A stretch of DNA of 64,000 nt from Caballeronia sp. dw_276 (GCF_018449635.1 NZ_JAAVUV010000009.1:186001-250000); one strand, 5' to 3'; positions 52,839 to 62,242 are shown, counted from the stretch's first letter. The notes: generated by a model from the sequence alone, not told the origin. Numbers and translations: made by a program.

Positions 52839-53380
52839 ACTTTCGAAAGATTCACGCGATTGCACTATGCGCGGGACTTGGCCTGAGCGCCGCCGCCATC
52901 GCCGATGACCGCTTCACCCTCACCTCCCCCACGCTCTCCGGTAACGCCACCCTCGATTCCCGTCACGCTGCGAGCGCGCAGGATTGCGGCGGCAAGAACG
53001 TCTCGTTGCCGCTCGCGTGGAGCAACGTGCCTGCTGGAACGAAGAGCTTCGCGGTCACCATCTACGATCCCGATGGCGCCAAAGGACTCGGCATCGTGCA
53101 TTGGGTTTTGTACGGGATTCCGGCATCCGTGACCACGCTGGCGGAAGGCGGACCGCCGCCGGCGGGAAGTATCGGCGGGATCAACCGCACGGGGAAGGAT
53201 GGCTATTACGGACCCTGTCCACCGCGCGGCGATGCACCCCATCACTACGTGGTGCAAGCCTACGCGCTCGATATCGCCGGAGAGACGATGCCCGCCGCGC
53301 TCAACCGCGACACGCTGATTGCCGCGATGAAGGACCACGTGCTGGCGTCGTCAAGTATGGTGGTCCGGTACGCTCGCTGA
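52829..53380 (+). CDS. YbhB/YbcL-family (PEBP/Raf kinase inhibitor-like) secreted protein
   Basis: A 183-residue protein with a signal peptide (AIALCAGLGLSAAAIADD, cleavage about residue 25) and a PEBP fold: SPTLSGNATLDSRHAASAQDCGGKNVSLPLAWSNVPAGTKSFAVTIYDPDGAKGLGIVHWVLYGIP, and GYYGPCPPRGDAPHHYVVQAYALD (ligand-binding HHY). Overlap with the anti-sigma gene suggests the same transcript. Role is unknown. Confidence 0.9.
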   Translation: MAMNFRKIHAIALCAGLGLSAAAIADDRFTLTSPTLSGNATLDSRHAASAQDCGGKNVSLPLAWSNVPAGTKSFAVTIYDPDGAKGLGIVHWVLYGIPASVTTLAEGGPPPAGSIGGINRTGKDGYYGPCPPRGDAPHHYVVQAYALDIAGETMPAALNRDTLIAAMKDHVLASSSMVVRYAR

Positions 53381-53392
53381 TCGGCTTGACGT

Positions 53393-54904
53393 TCACGCTT
53401 CGTCGGCTGCGGCGAGTCCCGCTCTTGTCTGCACGCCCCATGCACGCGAACGTCCCAGAAAGTCGACCCAGCCCAACGCCGCGCCCGTGTGGCGCAACAA
53501 CTGGAACGTGAACGGCTCGACCACCGCCGATACAACCGCCATCCACAAGCTCGATCCGGCGGTGTCGCCGGTCCATCGGCGGTACAGATGCACGGTCCAC
53601 AAGTGGAACGCGAAATCCAGCAGGATCTTCGCGCCGATCACACTGAAAATTGGCAGCACCACCGCGCCACGCCGCTCCACGATAAACCCGATCAGCAACG
53701 CAAACGCCGTCAGGCCATAGATGGGTTGCAGGGTATCGAACGCCTTGACGGGCAGCATCAAGAGGCCGAGCTTGCCGTATCGGCGATTGCCGGTCATGTC
53801 GCGGTTCCAGTACTGCGTCTGCAGGAAACCCGCGAACCAGCGACGGCGCTGGCGCATGAAACCGCTGAGCGAACTCGGCGCGTCGGTGATTGCGTGCGCG
53901 TTTCCAACCACGCGCACGTCCCAGTCGAGGCCGTGATCGACCGCGTGGCGGCGTAGCCGGTGGATCAGCTCGTAATCTTCGACGAGACATTCGGCATCGA
54001 AGCCGCCGACCGCGACCAGCGCCTCACGTCGAAACGATGCAAACGCGCCCGAGATCAAAAGCAGGCTGTCAGCGCGCATCCAGGCGAAACGCGAGATGAA
54101 ATTACGAATGTATTCGTAGGTCTGGAACCACTGGAAAAACCGTCCGCTGAGTGTCTTGCTGCACACCGGCACCAGGATGCCCGCCGCCGCCACGAGATTC
54201 GGACGTGCTGCGAAGGCGCTGCGCATGGCGAGAATGGCGTCGTCGGCGAGGCGTGTGTCGGCGTCGCACGTCATCACAATCGGCGTGCTGATCTTTTCGA
54301 TGGCCGCGTTCAGCGCCCGCGCCTTTCCACCGTGCGCAACGCGCAGCCAATATAAATTGGGATACAGCGTCGATGCCGCGCTCAACTCACCCTCGACCGG
54401 CGTGATCAAGCCGAAACGTTGCGTGAGAAGCTCGGCGGTGGCGTCGGTGGAACCATCGTCCGCGATCACGATTTGCGCCGCGCTGTGCGTCTGGCCGAGC
54501 AACTTGGCAAGCGTGTTCGGCAATACGGCGGCTTCATTGTGCGAAGCCACGATCACGCCCAACTGCGGCAAACCGTGTTCAAGTTGCTGACGATCGAGCG
54601 GCTTGGGCCGCTTCACCAGCGTCCACGACTTGGCCCCGACGAACATCAGCAACAAGGTGTCATAGACCACGTAGGCAATACCCGTCGACCACGCGACCAC
54701 GCCATGCAGGAAGAACGCGCGGGCAAAGAGCACGAGCCAGAGCACGATCACGCTGCCGTGGATCAGCACGCTTGCGAGCGTGACCGGACGCGGGGCAATC
54801 CGCGGCGATGCCTTCGCGAGCGCGGCTTCCAGGGACGTTTGTGCTGGTCGGGACGCGTGTTTTGGTGCGAGCGCCGGCACGGTTTTTTTAAGCTCCATAT
54901 CCAT
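53393..54904 (-). CDS. Family 2 processive glycosyltransferase, membrane-bound
   Basis: A 503-residue inner-membrane enzyme. After two N-terminal membrane segments comes the GT-A domain: GVIVASHNEAAVLPNTLAKLLGQT, DDGSTDATAEL, TCDADTRLADDAI (metal DxD), VEDYELIHRL, and RQRRRW (the QxxRW motif of processive GT2 enzymes such as chitin/hyaluronan/PNAG synthases). C-terminal membrane segments follow. The ATG at 54904 overlaps the cytochrome gene stop (TAATG). Polymer or lipid product is unknown; no other exopolysaccharide gene is nearby. Confidence 0.88.
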   Translation of the reverse strand: MDMELKKTVPALAPKHASRPAQTSLEAALAKASPRIAPRPVTLASVLIHGSVIVLWLVLFARAFFLHGVVAWSTGIAYVVYDTLLLMFVGAKSWTLVKRPKPLDRQQLEHGLPQLGVIVASHNEAAVLPNTLAKLLGQTHSAAQIVIADDGSTDATAELLTQRFGLITPVEGELSAASTLYPNLYWLRVAHGGKARALNAAIEKISTPIVMTCDADTRLADDAILAMRSAFAARPNLVAAAGILVPVCSKTLSGRFFQWFQTYEYIRNFISRFAWMRADSLLLISGAFASFRREALVAVGGFDAECLVEDYELIHRLRRHAVDHGLDWDVRVVGNAHAITDAPSSLSGFMRQRRRWFAGFLQTQYWNRDMTGNRRYGKLGLLMLPVKAFDTLQPIYGLTAFALLIGFIVERRGAVVLPIFSVIGAKILLDFAFHLWTVHLYRRWTGDTAGSSLWMAVVSAVVEPFTFQLLRHTGAALGWVDFLGRSRAWGVQTRAGLAAADEA

Positions 54905-55506
54905 TACGGCACCATCCGCGAAATCACCGACTTGCGGTCTATCCATTGATGCTTGAGCGCGCCGCCAACATGCATCGCGAACAATGCGTACAGCGCGTAA
55001 CCAAGCCACGCGTGCAATGCGCCGAAGCGATCGTGCAGCGTTTCCTTCAGCGCCGGATCGAGATTCATCACGTAACCCACGCGCGGCCACGGAATCACGC
55101 CGAACAGATGCATGGGATGCGTGGCCGCGCCGCTCCACGCTGAATCGTGCAGCCAGCCGGACAAGGGCAGGCCGATCATCAGCAGATACAAGAGGAAATG
55201 CGCGATATGCGCAGCAACGTGCTCCCACTTCGGAAACGTCTTCGGCAACGGCGGCGGCCGATGCGACACGCGCCACAAAATGCGCAGCAACACGAGCCCG
55301 AGGACCGTGATGCCGATGGACTTGTGGGTATCGACGATCGGCCGGATCCAGTTATCCGGAAACGATTCCGCCGTCAGTCCCAGCACGACGTTGCAGATGA
55401 TCAGCAATGCGACGAGCCAGTGCAGGACCATCGCGGTGCGCGTGTAGCGCAGCGGTGTCTCGGCTTCAGGCGGTTGTGTCGCCACGTTGGCGGCTTGCGT
55501 GGACAT
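54904..55506 (-). CDS. Cytochrome b561
   Basis: A 200-residue inner-membrane diheme cytochrome with four transmembrane helices. Candidate heme histidines are in the first helix (MVLHWLVALL), the second (DTHKSIGITVLGL), the third (HIAHFLLYLLMIGLPLSGW) and the fourth (HAWLGYALYALFAMHVGGALKHQ). It is translationally coupled to the GT2 gene by TAATG. Redox partner is unknown; it may pass electrons from the quinone pool to the periplasm. Confidence 0.93.
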   Translation of the reverse strand: MSTQAANVATQPPEAETPLRYTRTAMVLHWLVALLIICNVVLGLTAESFPDNWIRPIVDTHKSIGITVLGLVLLRILWRVSHRPPPLPKTFPKWEHVAAHIAHFLLYLLMIGLPLSGWLHDSAWSGAATHPMHLFGVIPWPRVGYVMNLDPALKETLHDRFGALHAWLGYALYALFAMHVGGALKHQWIDRKSVISRMVP

Positions 55507-55693
55507 TGAAACTCCGTGCGGAAATGGGGGTGGATCGAGCTTTTTGTGCGGTGGTCCACCATGTCAAGCGCTGCAGACCGACACTCATCAAACGCGCCAT
55601 CGAACCCGTTTATTCCACCGATTCTGAGGGAAAACGCGGAGTCGCGTTCGTGCCCGATTTGATCTGAAGCCTTTCGTAATATTTCACGGCGTT

Positions 55694-56635
55694 TCAGCGC
55701 TGCGTTTGCGGCACCACGAAATCGAGCACGGCCTGCGCAAACCGCGCCGCCGCCGGGTTCGCCGATTCCCGATGCGTGACGAGATGAAGCGGCGCTGAAA
55801 ACGCCTCGTCGCCAGCGACAACGCAATACACGACGCTTTCCTGCTGGTATCGCTGCATGGACGCCGGCACGAGCGTGATGCCCGCCCCTGCCGCCACGAG
55901 ATTGATCGCGCTCGACATCCGCGGTACCTCGCTTACTACGTCCGGCTTGAAACCCGCCGCCTCGCAAGCGCGGATAAAGTCGGCGTACATGCCCGGCGCG
56001 CCTGGACGCCGTACGAAAATGAAAGACTCGCCGGCAAGCGCTTTCAATGGAACCTGGGGTTGCCCATTTGATTTACGCTGCCGCGTACCTTTTGGACGCA
56101 CCAGCAACGCGTGCCCGACCGGCAGCACGAGCACCATGCGCTCCTCGTGCAACAGATCGAAACGCAACTCGGCCGGCGTCTCGATCGGCTTGCGCAAAAT
56201 CGCGGCATCGATACGACCGCTCATCATCCGTTCGATAATCCCCGCCGCATTGACCTCGTTCAGATCGATGGCAATGTCAGGATGCGTCGCGCGAAACTGG
56301 CGGATCGCGGCGGTCGTGAGCGGATGGAACGCCGCCGAACTCGTCAGCGCGATTCGCACCGATCCCAATTGCCCGTTCGCCACACGGCGCGCGTTAGTGA
56401 TGCCTTGATCGAGGGCATCGAGCACGGCCCGGGCATCGACGACAAACGCCGCTCCCGCCGATGTCAATTCCACCCCGCGCGGCAACCGCGTGAACAACGC
56501 GAATCCCAGTTCACGCTCCAGTTCCTGAATCTGCTGCGATAACGGCGGTTGCTGGATATGCAACCGCGCCGCCGCGCGCGTGAACTGGCGTTCTTCCGCA
56601 ACGGTGAGGAAATACCGAAGGTGACGCAGTTCCAT
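55694..56635 (-). CDS. LysR-family transcriptional regulator
   Basis: A 313-residue LysR regulator. The N-terminal helix-turn-helix MELRHLRYFLTVAEERQFTRAAARLHIQQPPLSQQIQELERELGFALFTRLPRG is of the BenM/CatM/CbbR type (Gln-Pro-Pro-Leu-Ser). The C-terminal part has a periplasmic-binding-protein fold (SVRIALTSSAAFHPL, VLPVGHALLV). Divergent from the MHS transporter gene, it probably controls the 56.7-60.8 kb cluster, with an aromatic compound as the likely effector. Confidence 0.93.
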   Translation of the reverse strand: MELRHLRYFLTVAEERQFTRAAARLHIQQPPLSQQIQELERELGFALFTRLPRGVELTSAGAAFVVDARAVLDALDQGITNARRVANGQLGSVRIALTSSAAFHPLTTAAIRQFRATHPDIAIDLNEVNAAGIIERMMSGRIDAAILRKPIETPAELRFDLLHEERMVLVLPVGHALLVRPKGTRQRKSNGQPQVPLKALAGESFIFVRRPGAPGMYADFIRACEAAGFKPDVVSEVPRMSSAINLVAAGAGITLVPASMQRYQQESVVYCVVAGDEAFSAPLHLVTHRESANPAAARFAQAVLDFVVPQTQR

Positions 56636-56646
56636 GCAAGGGCCTC

Positions 56647-56683
56647 ACATATCCATGACGTATGGCAATGCCATCTCATATGT
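56647..56683. promoter_or_regulatory. Nested inverted repeats in the LysR/MHS intergenic region
   Basis: ATGGCA.A.TGCCAT (56662-56674) is a perfect inverted repeat, and ACATAT (56647-56652) mirrors ATATGT (56678-56683) around it. The position between divergent genes suggests a LysR recognition site. Confidence 0.5.
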
Positions 56684-56757
56684 ATTTTACATTTGCCAAC
56701 CCGTCTCATACTCTTCGGTTCAAATACAAGTAGATGAACAGAAGATTCAGGAGACGT

Positions 56758-58110
56758 ATGGAAACCACCTTCCCTTCAGGCTCAGCGGCGTTCCCGCCGG
56801 CGTCGACATCGACGCTCAGCAAATCGCAGATTCGCCGCGCCGTACTGGCGTCCGTGATTGGCAATGGGCTGGAATGGTTCGATTTCCTCATTTACGGGTA
56901 CTTCGCGAAGATCATCGCGCACGTGTTTTTTCCGGTCGGCAACACGGCGCTTTCGACCACCCTGACGCTCGGCACGTTCGCGGTCGGGTTTATCGTACGG
57001 CCGCTTGGCGGGATTGCGATTGGCGCCTATGCCGATCGTGTTGGCCGCAGGCGTACGCTTTCCATGCTCATTCTGCTGATGGCCGCGAGCACCTTGCTGA
57101 TGGGGCTGACGCCGGGGTATTCGACCATCGGCGTTGCGGCGCCGTTGCTTGTGTTGCTGGCTCGGGTGCTGCAGGGTTTGTCCGTTGGCGGCGAGTTCGC
57201 CACCGCCGCCGCGATGCTCACCGAGTACGCCCCGCGCGGCAAGAAGATGTTCTTCGGCAGCTTCCAGATGACGTCGCAGGCGGTTGCGCTCGTGTTGTCG
57301 TCGGCTTGCGGTTATTTGCTGACGACAAACCTTGATCGTGCATCGCTTGAATCGTGGGGCTGGCGCGTGCCGTTCCTGCTCGGCGCGCTGGTCGGGCCGG
57401 TCGGCTTCTATATCCGACATAAGGTCGCGGAATCTCCCGAGTTCGTCGAGTTGCGCGAACGGCTCGGTCATGCGCCGCGTCAGACCATCCGTGGTTTCTT
57501 CCGGCAACGCGGCGATGCTTCCTTGTGCGCGATGGGCGTGATCATCGTGGGGACGGCCACAAATTATCTGTGGCATACGTTCTTGCCGCTTTATGTGGAG
57601 CGGCAGTTGCACCTGCCCCTCAAAAACGCGCTGATGGGGACGGCAGTTTCCGGCCTCATCGCAATCGTGGGATATCCGCTGGCCGGAAAACTCGCGGATC
57701 GCATCGGCGCGTTCAGGTTGTTCTTTCCGGTGACAATTGTGTGGATTGTGATCGCGTATCCGCTGTTCGCGTGGGTGCTTGCATCGCCTACGCCGGGACG
57801 CGTTTTTGCTGCGCAAATGGTCGCGTCCGTTGTGCTCAGCCTGATGTCCGGCCCGCATCCCGGCATGCTGACGCAACTTTTCCCCACGGCGACCCGCTCG
57901 ACCGGCGTGGCGCTCTCGTACAACATCGCGGTTACCTTGTTCGGCGGCCTCGCGCCATTGACCGTTTCCACGCTGATCACTTTGACCGGATCGAACATCG
58001 TTCCGGCGTACTACCTGATTTTTGCCGGCGTCGTGTCGCTCGCGCTGGTCGGGCTGACCCACTCCGGGCAGCGCCTGCGCCGCGATCCTGAAGCTGTCGC
58101 GGTGGATTGA
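56758..58110 (+). CDS. MFS metabolite:H+ symporter (MHS family)
   Basis: A 450-residue 12-helix transporter. Typical segments are SVIGNGLEWFDFLIYGYFAKIIA in the first helix, GFIVRPLGGIAIGAYADRVGRRRTLSM (motif A of MHS transporters), and GLSVGGEFATAAAMLTEYAPRGKK. The ATG at 56758 has AGGAG five bases upstream; an earlier in-frame ATG at 56734 lacks one. With the adjoining hydrolases it probably imports an aromatic or dicarboxylate ligand. It is divergent from the LysR gene. Confidence 0.93.
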   Translation: METTFPSGSAAFPPASTSTLSKSQIRRAVLASVIGNGLEWFDFLIYGYFAKIIAHVFFPVGNTALSTTLTLGTFAVGFIVRPLGGIAIGAYADRVGRRRTLSMLILLMAASTLLMGLTPGYSTIGVAAPLLVLLARVLQGLSVGGEFATAAAMLTEYAPRGKKMFFGSFQMTSQAVALVLSSACGYLLTTNLDRASLESWGWRVPFLLGALVGPVGFYIRHKVAESPEFVELRERLGHAPRQTIRGFFRQRGDASLCAMGVIIVGTATNYLWHTFLPLYVERQLHLPLKNALMGTAVSGLIAIVGYPLAGKLADRIGAFRLFFPVTIVWIVIAYPLFAWVLASPTPGRVFAAQMVASVVLSLMSGPHPGMLTQLFPTATRSTGVALSYNIAVTLFGGLAPLTVSTLITLTGSNIVPAYYLIFAGVVSLALVGLTHSGQRLRRDPEAVAVD

Positions 58111-59121
58111 ATGACCCTTCTCGATAAACCTCGTAACGAGCAGCCCGTCAGCGCTGTCGGCAATGAATGGATGCGTGTCTCCACGCCGCGCGGAACGGGT
58201 GTGGTGCCGTTTTATCGTTCGTTGGAAGAACGCGATGCTGCGAATGTTTCGCGCATTGTGATTTTGCTCCACGGCCGTCTGCGCGATGCCGACGCGTATT
58301 TGCTCTCGGCTCAAAACGCGCTGGCGGCGGCGCAGACCGACCCCGCCCGCACGTTGTTGCTCGTGCCGCAATTTCTCGCGACCGCGGATATCGGCGCGCA
58401 CGGACTGCCCGCCGATACCCTGCATTGGGAATGGACCTCGTGGATGGGCGGCGACGACGCGCTCGGTCCCGCGCCAATCAGTTCCTTCGATGTCCTCGAT
58501 GCGTTCATCGAACAATTTGCAGATCGGGTTCGGTATCCGGCGTTGCGCGACGTGGTCATTGCCGGGCATTCGGGTGGCGCGCAGGTCGCGCACCGGTACG
58601 CGATCGTTGGCGCCGGGGGTAATGCACCCGACGTGCATTGCCGGTACGTGATCGCAAATCCATCGTCCTATGTGTACTTCGATTCGATGCGCCCGGATGC
58701 CGAAGGCGTCTTCCGCCCCGCCGATATGCACAAGTGCCCCGGCGTGGACGACTGGAAGTACGGGATCCAGAAAGCGCCTCGTTATGTCGAGTCGGCGCAC
58801 TTCGAAACGCTCGAACAACGCTACGCCGCCGCCGATGTGATCTACCTCCTCGGTCAAAAGGATTGCGATCCGCGTCACGAAGCACTTGATCTTTCTTGCG
58901 CAGCGGCCGCTCAAGGGCCGCACAGGCTGGCGCGCGGGCGTTCGTATTTTGCGTACATCAAGGCACGACACCCGGCGCTGGCTCATCAGTGCTGGGAAGT
59001 GCCCGATGTCGGCCACAACGGCGCCGCGATGCTCGGCTCGCGCGAAGGCGTGCGGGCGTTGTTCGGCGTGGAAAGAGCAGCTCACGTCTTATCTCCATCT
59101 ACAGCCGGCGCGACCGACTGA
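58111..59121 (+). CDS. Alpha/beta hydrolase, cytosolic
   Basis: A 336-residue hydrolase that begins at the base after the MHS stop (TGAATG). The core has ILLHGRLRDADAYLLSAQNAL (oxyanion-side HG), the nucleophile elbow GHSGGA (Ser near residue 151), and a late histidine in VGHNGAAMLGSREGV. There is no signal peptide. It may cleave an ester or ring intermediate taken up by the transporter. The exact substrate is unknown. Confidence 0.85.
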   Translation: MTLLDKPRNEQPVSAVGNEWMRVSTPRGTGVVPFYRSLEERDAANVSRIVILLHGRLRDADAYLLSAQNALAAAQTDPARTLLLVPQFLATADIGAHGLPADTLHWEWTSWMGGDDALGPAPISSFDVLDAFIEQFADRVRYPALRDVVIAGHSGGAQVAHRYAIVGAGGNAPDVHCRYVIANPSSYVYFDSMRPDAEGVFRPADMHKCPGVDDWKYGIQKAPRYVESAHFETLEQRYAAADVIYLLGQKDCDPRHEALDLSCAAAAQGPHRLARGRSYFAYIKARHPALAHQCWEVPDVGHNGAAMLGSREGVRALFGVERAAHVLSPSTAGATD

Positions 59122-59167
59122 ACAGATTTTGCAAGGCAGCAGTTCACAAACATACGGAGACAGCATC

Positions 59168-60826
59168 ATGAAAACCTATATGGCCGCGTGCGGCTTATCG
59201 CTTCTCGCCGCCGCGCTTTCGGGTTGCGGCGGGTCGTCGTCATCGGATTCGGGCGGCACACCGCCTGCGGTTACTGCCGCCGCCGCATGCTCCGCACTCG
59301 GCGGGATGAAAATCGCGGCGGCCTCCATCGGCGCACCCAGCAACGGCGCGACTGTAGCGAGCGCGACGCTGGTGGCGGCATCGGCTACGTCCGGCGAGTA
59401 TTGCCAGGTGAACGGCACGATCGCCCCCGTCGATACCACCGCGCCCAACATCAACTTCGAAGTCAACCTGCCGACCGCCTGGAACAACAAGGCGCTGCAG
59501 TATGGCGGCGGCGGCTTCGACGGCACGCTCATTACCGGACTTGCCGCGCTGGACATGGCGCCCGCGGGTTCATCCACACCCCTCGCCCGCGGCTACGTCA
59601 CTTTCGGCGATGACTCCGGCCACCAGAGCAAAAGCATTACCGACGGCTCGTTCGCCGCCAACGACGAAGCCCTCGCCAACTATGGGGGCCTGACGCTGAA
59701 GAAAACGCACGATGTCGCCATGCTTCTGCTCAAGGCGCGTTACAACACTGCGCCAACCAAAACCTACTTCTTCGGAAGTTCCACCGGCGGCCGCGACGGT
59801 CTCACCGTGATCCAGCGCTGGCCCGCGGACTACGACGGCATTGTCGTCAACCGTCCCGCACTCAATTACACGGGCTTGCGGCTATCGAACGTCGTGCTCG
59901 GCCGGGCGCTTTATCTGAACGGCGGCGCTGGCTGGCTCGATGTCAAAAAGACTGTCCTGCTGCAAAACGCCGTGACCAAAGCCTGCGATACGCTCGATGG
60001 CGTGGCGGACGGCATCATCTCCAACGTGGCCGCCTGCAAGCTGCAGGCGCCCGCGGTTCTGGCCGCCGTGCGCTGCGCGGACGGCAAGGACACTGGAGAC
60101 ACATGTCTCTCCGATGCCCAGATCGCAACCGTCAACACGATTGCTTCACCCATGGTGCTGCCCTACCCGCTTGCAAACGGCGTCACGCGTTACGCCGGCT
60201 ACAACATCCTGGCCGGTTCAGTGTTCGCGGGTCAGTACACCACCCGCGATTTCGGCACATCTCCGACGCCCTCAAACCCCGCCGGCAAGAACGACGCAAA
60301 CCAGTGGGTAACCGGTGACCAGTGGGTCAAGTACTTCATCACGCGCATTCCGACCTTCAATTCGCTCACCTTCGATCCGCTCAATCCGGGCACGTACCAG
60401 GCACAGGTCCAGCAGGTTTCCGCCGAAAGCGATGCCACCAATCCGGATCTTTCGGCGTTCATCGCAAAGGGCGGCAAGGCGATCATCACCCACGGTCTCG
60501 CCGATGAAATCGTCAGCACGGATTCGTCTGTCGACTACTACAACGCCCTGGTGCAGAAGTTCGGCCAATCTTCCGTCGATAACTTCGCGCGTTTCTACCT
60601 GATGCCGGGCGTCGGCCACGGCACCGGCCCGTTCCTGCCGCAGGTCGATTCGCTCGGCGCGCTCGAACAGTGGGTGGAGAACGGCACGGCGCCGGGCACG
60701 TTGACGATGACGGATTCCACGCCGGCAACACTCGGGCGCACGCGGCCCCTCTGCCGTTATCCGACATGGCCGAAATTCACCAACGGCGACGTCAATTCGG
60801 CAGGCAGCTTCACCTGCAGTCAGTAG
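59168..60826 (+). CDS. Tannase/feruloyl esterase family lipoprotein
   Basis: A 552-residue exported esterase. The signal peptide ends in lipobox ALSGC, so it is probably a lipoprotein. The family fold shows LPTAWNNKALQYGGGGFDG, GYVTFGDDSGHQ, nucleophile elbow GSSTGGRDGL (Ser205), NRPALNYTGLRL, and His484 in MPGVGHGTGP. Both cysteines of the family's CS-D-HC motif are replaced (Ser204, Gly485). It likely hydrolyses tannin-like or hydroxycinnamate esters outside the cytoplasm, feeding the adjoining transporter. Confidence 0.9.
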   Translation: MKTYMAACGLSLLAAALSGCGGSSSSDSGGTPPAVTAAAACSALGGMKIAAASIGAPSNGATVASATLVAASATSGEYCQVNGTIAPVDTTAPNINFEVNLPTAWNNKALQYGGGGFDGTLITGLAALDMAPAGSSTPLARGYVTFGDDSGHQSKSITDGSFAANDEALANYGGLTLKKTHDVAMLLLKARYNTAPTKTYFFGSSTGGRDGLTVIQRWPADYDGIVVNRPALNYTGLRLSNVVLGRALYLNGGAGWLDVKKTVLLQNAVTKACDTLDGVADGIISNVAACKLQAPAVLAAVRCADGKDTGDTCLSDAQIATVNTIASPMVLPYPLANGVTRYAGYNILAGSVFAGQYTTRDFGTSPTPSNPAGKNDANQWVTGDQWVKYFITRIPTFNSLTFDPLNPGTYQAQVQQVSAESDATNPDLSAFIAKGGKAIITHGLADEIVSTDSSVDYYNALVQKFGQSSVDNFARFYLMPGVGHGTGPFLPQVDSLGALEQWVENGTAPGTLTMTDSTPATLGRTRPLCRYPTWPKFTNGDVNSAGSFTCSQ

Positions 60827-60952
60827 AAAAATTCGCAACTGAGAGGGAGGACCGGCCGTCCCGACGGCCGTCCAAAAGCTGTGGCCGGCCAAGAGAAGCA
60901 ATCGTTTTGGCCTCTGCTATAGTCTTTCCCATCCTCCCTATCTGAATCTCGC

Positions 60953-62242
60953 GTGGACCACATTCCCTTATGGGCGCAAATTTGCGCCATTTTTCTGCTG
61001 CTGTTTTTCTCCGCTTTTTTCTCGATTTCCGAAACATCGATGATGGCGCTCAATCGCCATCGCCTCAAACACCTTGCCAACCAGGGTTCACTGCGCGCCC
61101 GCGTCACGCAGGGCCTGCTTGCCAAGACCGATCAGCTGCTGAGCGTGATCCTGATCGGCAACAATCTGATCAACACGATCATTTCGGCGCTGACGACCTC
61201 CATTGCGCTGCGCACGTTCGGTCACGACAACATCGTGCTGTCGGTTGCAACCGGGATAGTGGCCTTCCTCATTATTGTGTTCGCGGAAATTGCGCCGAAG
61301 ATTGTTGGCGCGACATATCCGGAAAAAGTCGCGCTGCCGGCGAGCCTGATCCTTTCGCCGCTGATGCGCGTGGCTCGGCCGCTTGTCTGGTTCGTCAACC
61401 TGTTCGCAAACGGCGTGTTGCGCGTACTGCGTATCAATACAAAAGGCGGCCGGGACCAACGCCTTTCCACGGAGGAATTGCGCACCGTCGTGCTGGAATC
61501 CGGCAACTTCATGCCAACCAAGCACCGTAGCATTTTGCTGAACCTGTTCGACCTCGAAAACATCACGGTCGACGACGTGATGGTTCCGCGCCGCCGGATT
61601 GAAGCGCTGGATTTCGACGCTCCATTCGATACGATTCTTCACCAGCTTGAAACCTGCTATCACAACAAGCTGGTCGTATATCAAGGCGATATAGATCGCG
61701 TGCTGGGCGTGCTGCACGTAAGAAAAACGCTGTCGGCGCTGCATAACCAGGAGTTCGAGCGCGAGACGTTGCGCGAATTGCTGGCCGAGCCGTACTTCGT
61801 GCCGGCCGGAACGCCCGTGTTCCAGCAACTGCAGTTTTTCCAGGAAAGCCGCCATCGGATAGCAATCGTGGTGAACGAATACGGCGAGTTGCAGGGACTC
61901 GTCACGCCCGAAGACATCATCGAAGAACTGATTGGCGAGTTCACGACGACCATTCCGCGGGGCGCCGGTTCGAGCGCCGGCTGGAACGAGAACGGCGAGT
62001 GCATCGTGGCCGGCAGCATGCCGCTGCGCGAACTGAACCGCTGGCTCAAGCTGACGCTTCCCACGGACGGCCCGAAAACCCTGAACGGGTTGATCCTCGA
62101 AACGCTGGAAGAGATTCCCGACGGCGACGTGAGCGTGCGCATTGCGGGCGTGCATTTTGAGGTGATGCGCAGCGACGATCAGGCTATCCGCACCGTGAAG
62201 ATCTTCAGGCCACAGGGCGTACTGCCGAAGAAACAAAAGTAA
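60953..62242 (+). CDS. HlyC/CorC-family transporter (DUF21, CBS pair, CorC_HlyC)
   Basis: A 429-residue inner-membrane protein. The DUF21 domain (about residues 5-150, including FFSAFFSISETSMMALNRHRLKHL) is followed by a CBS pair (about 200-330, VDDVMVPRRRIEALDFD and GLVTPEDIIEELIGEF) and a C-terminal CorC_HlyC domain (about 345-425). The family includes Mg/Co exporters. The start is GTG at 60953. Ion specificity is not shown by the sequence. Confidence 0.93.
   Translation: MDHIPLWAQICAIFLLLFFSAFFSISETSMMALNRHRLKHLANQGSLRARVTQGLLAKTDQLLSVILIGNNLINTIISALTTSIALRTFGHDNIVLSVATGIVAFLIIVFAEIAPKIVGATYPEKVALPASLILSPLMRVARPLVWFVNLFANGVLRVLRINTKGGRDQRLSTEELRTVVLESGNFMPTKHRSILLNLFDLENITVDDVMVPRRRIEALDFDAPFDTILHQLETCYHNKLVVYQGDIDRVLGVLHVRKTLSALHNQEFERETLRELLAEPYFVPAGTPVFQQLQFFQESRHRIAIVVNEYGELQGLVTPEDIIEELIGEFTTTIPRGAGSSAGWNENGECIVAGSMPLRELNRWLKLTLPTDGPKTLNGLILETLEEIPDGDVSVRIAGVHFEVMRSDDQAIRTVKIFRPQGVLPKKQK

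Noticed and set aside
60854..60869. GGCCGTC/GACGGCC hairpin after the tannase-like gene
   Set aside because: Short stem with a two-base loop and no T tract; termination not supported.
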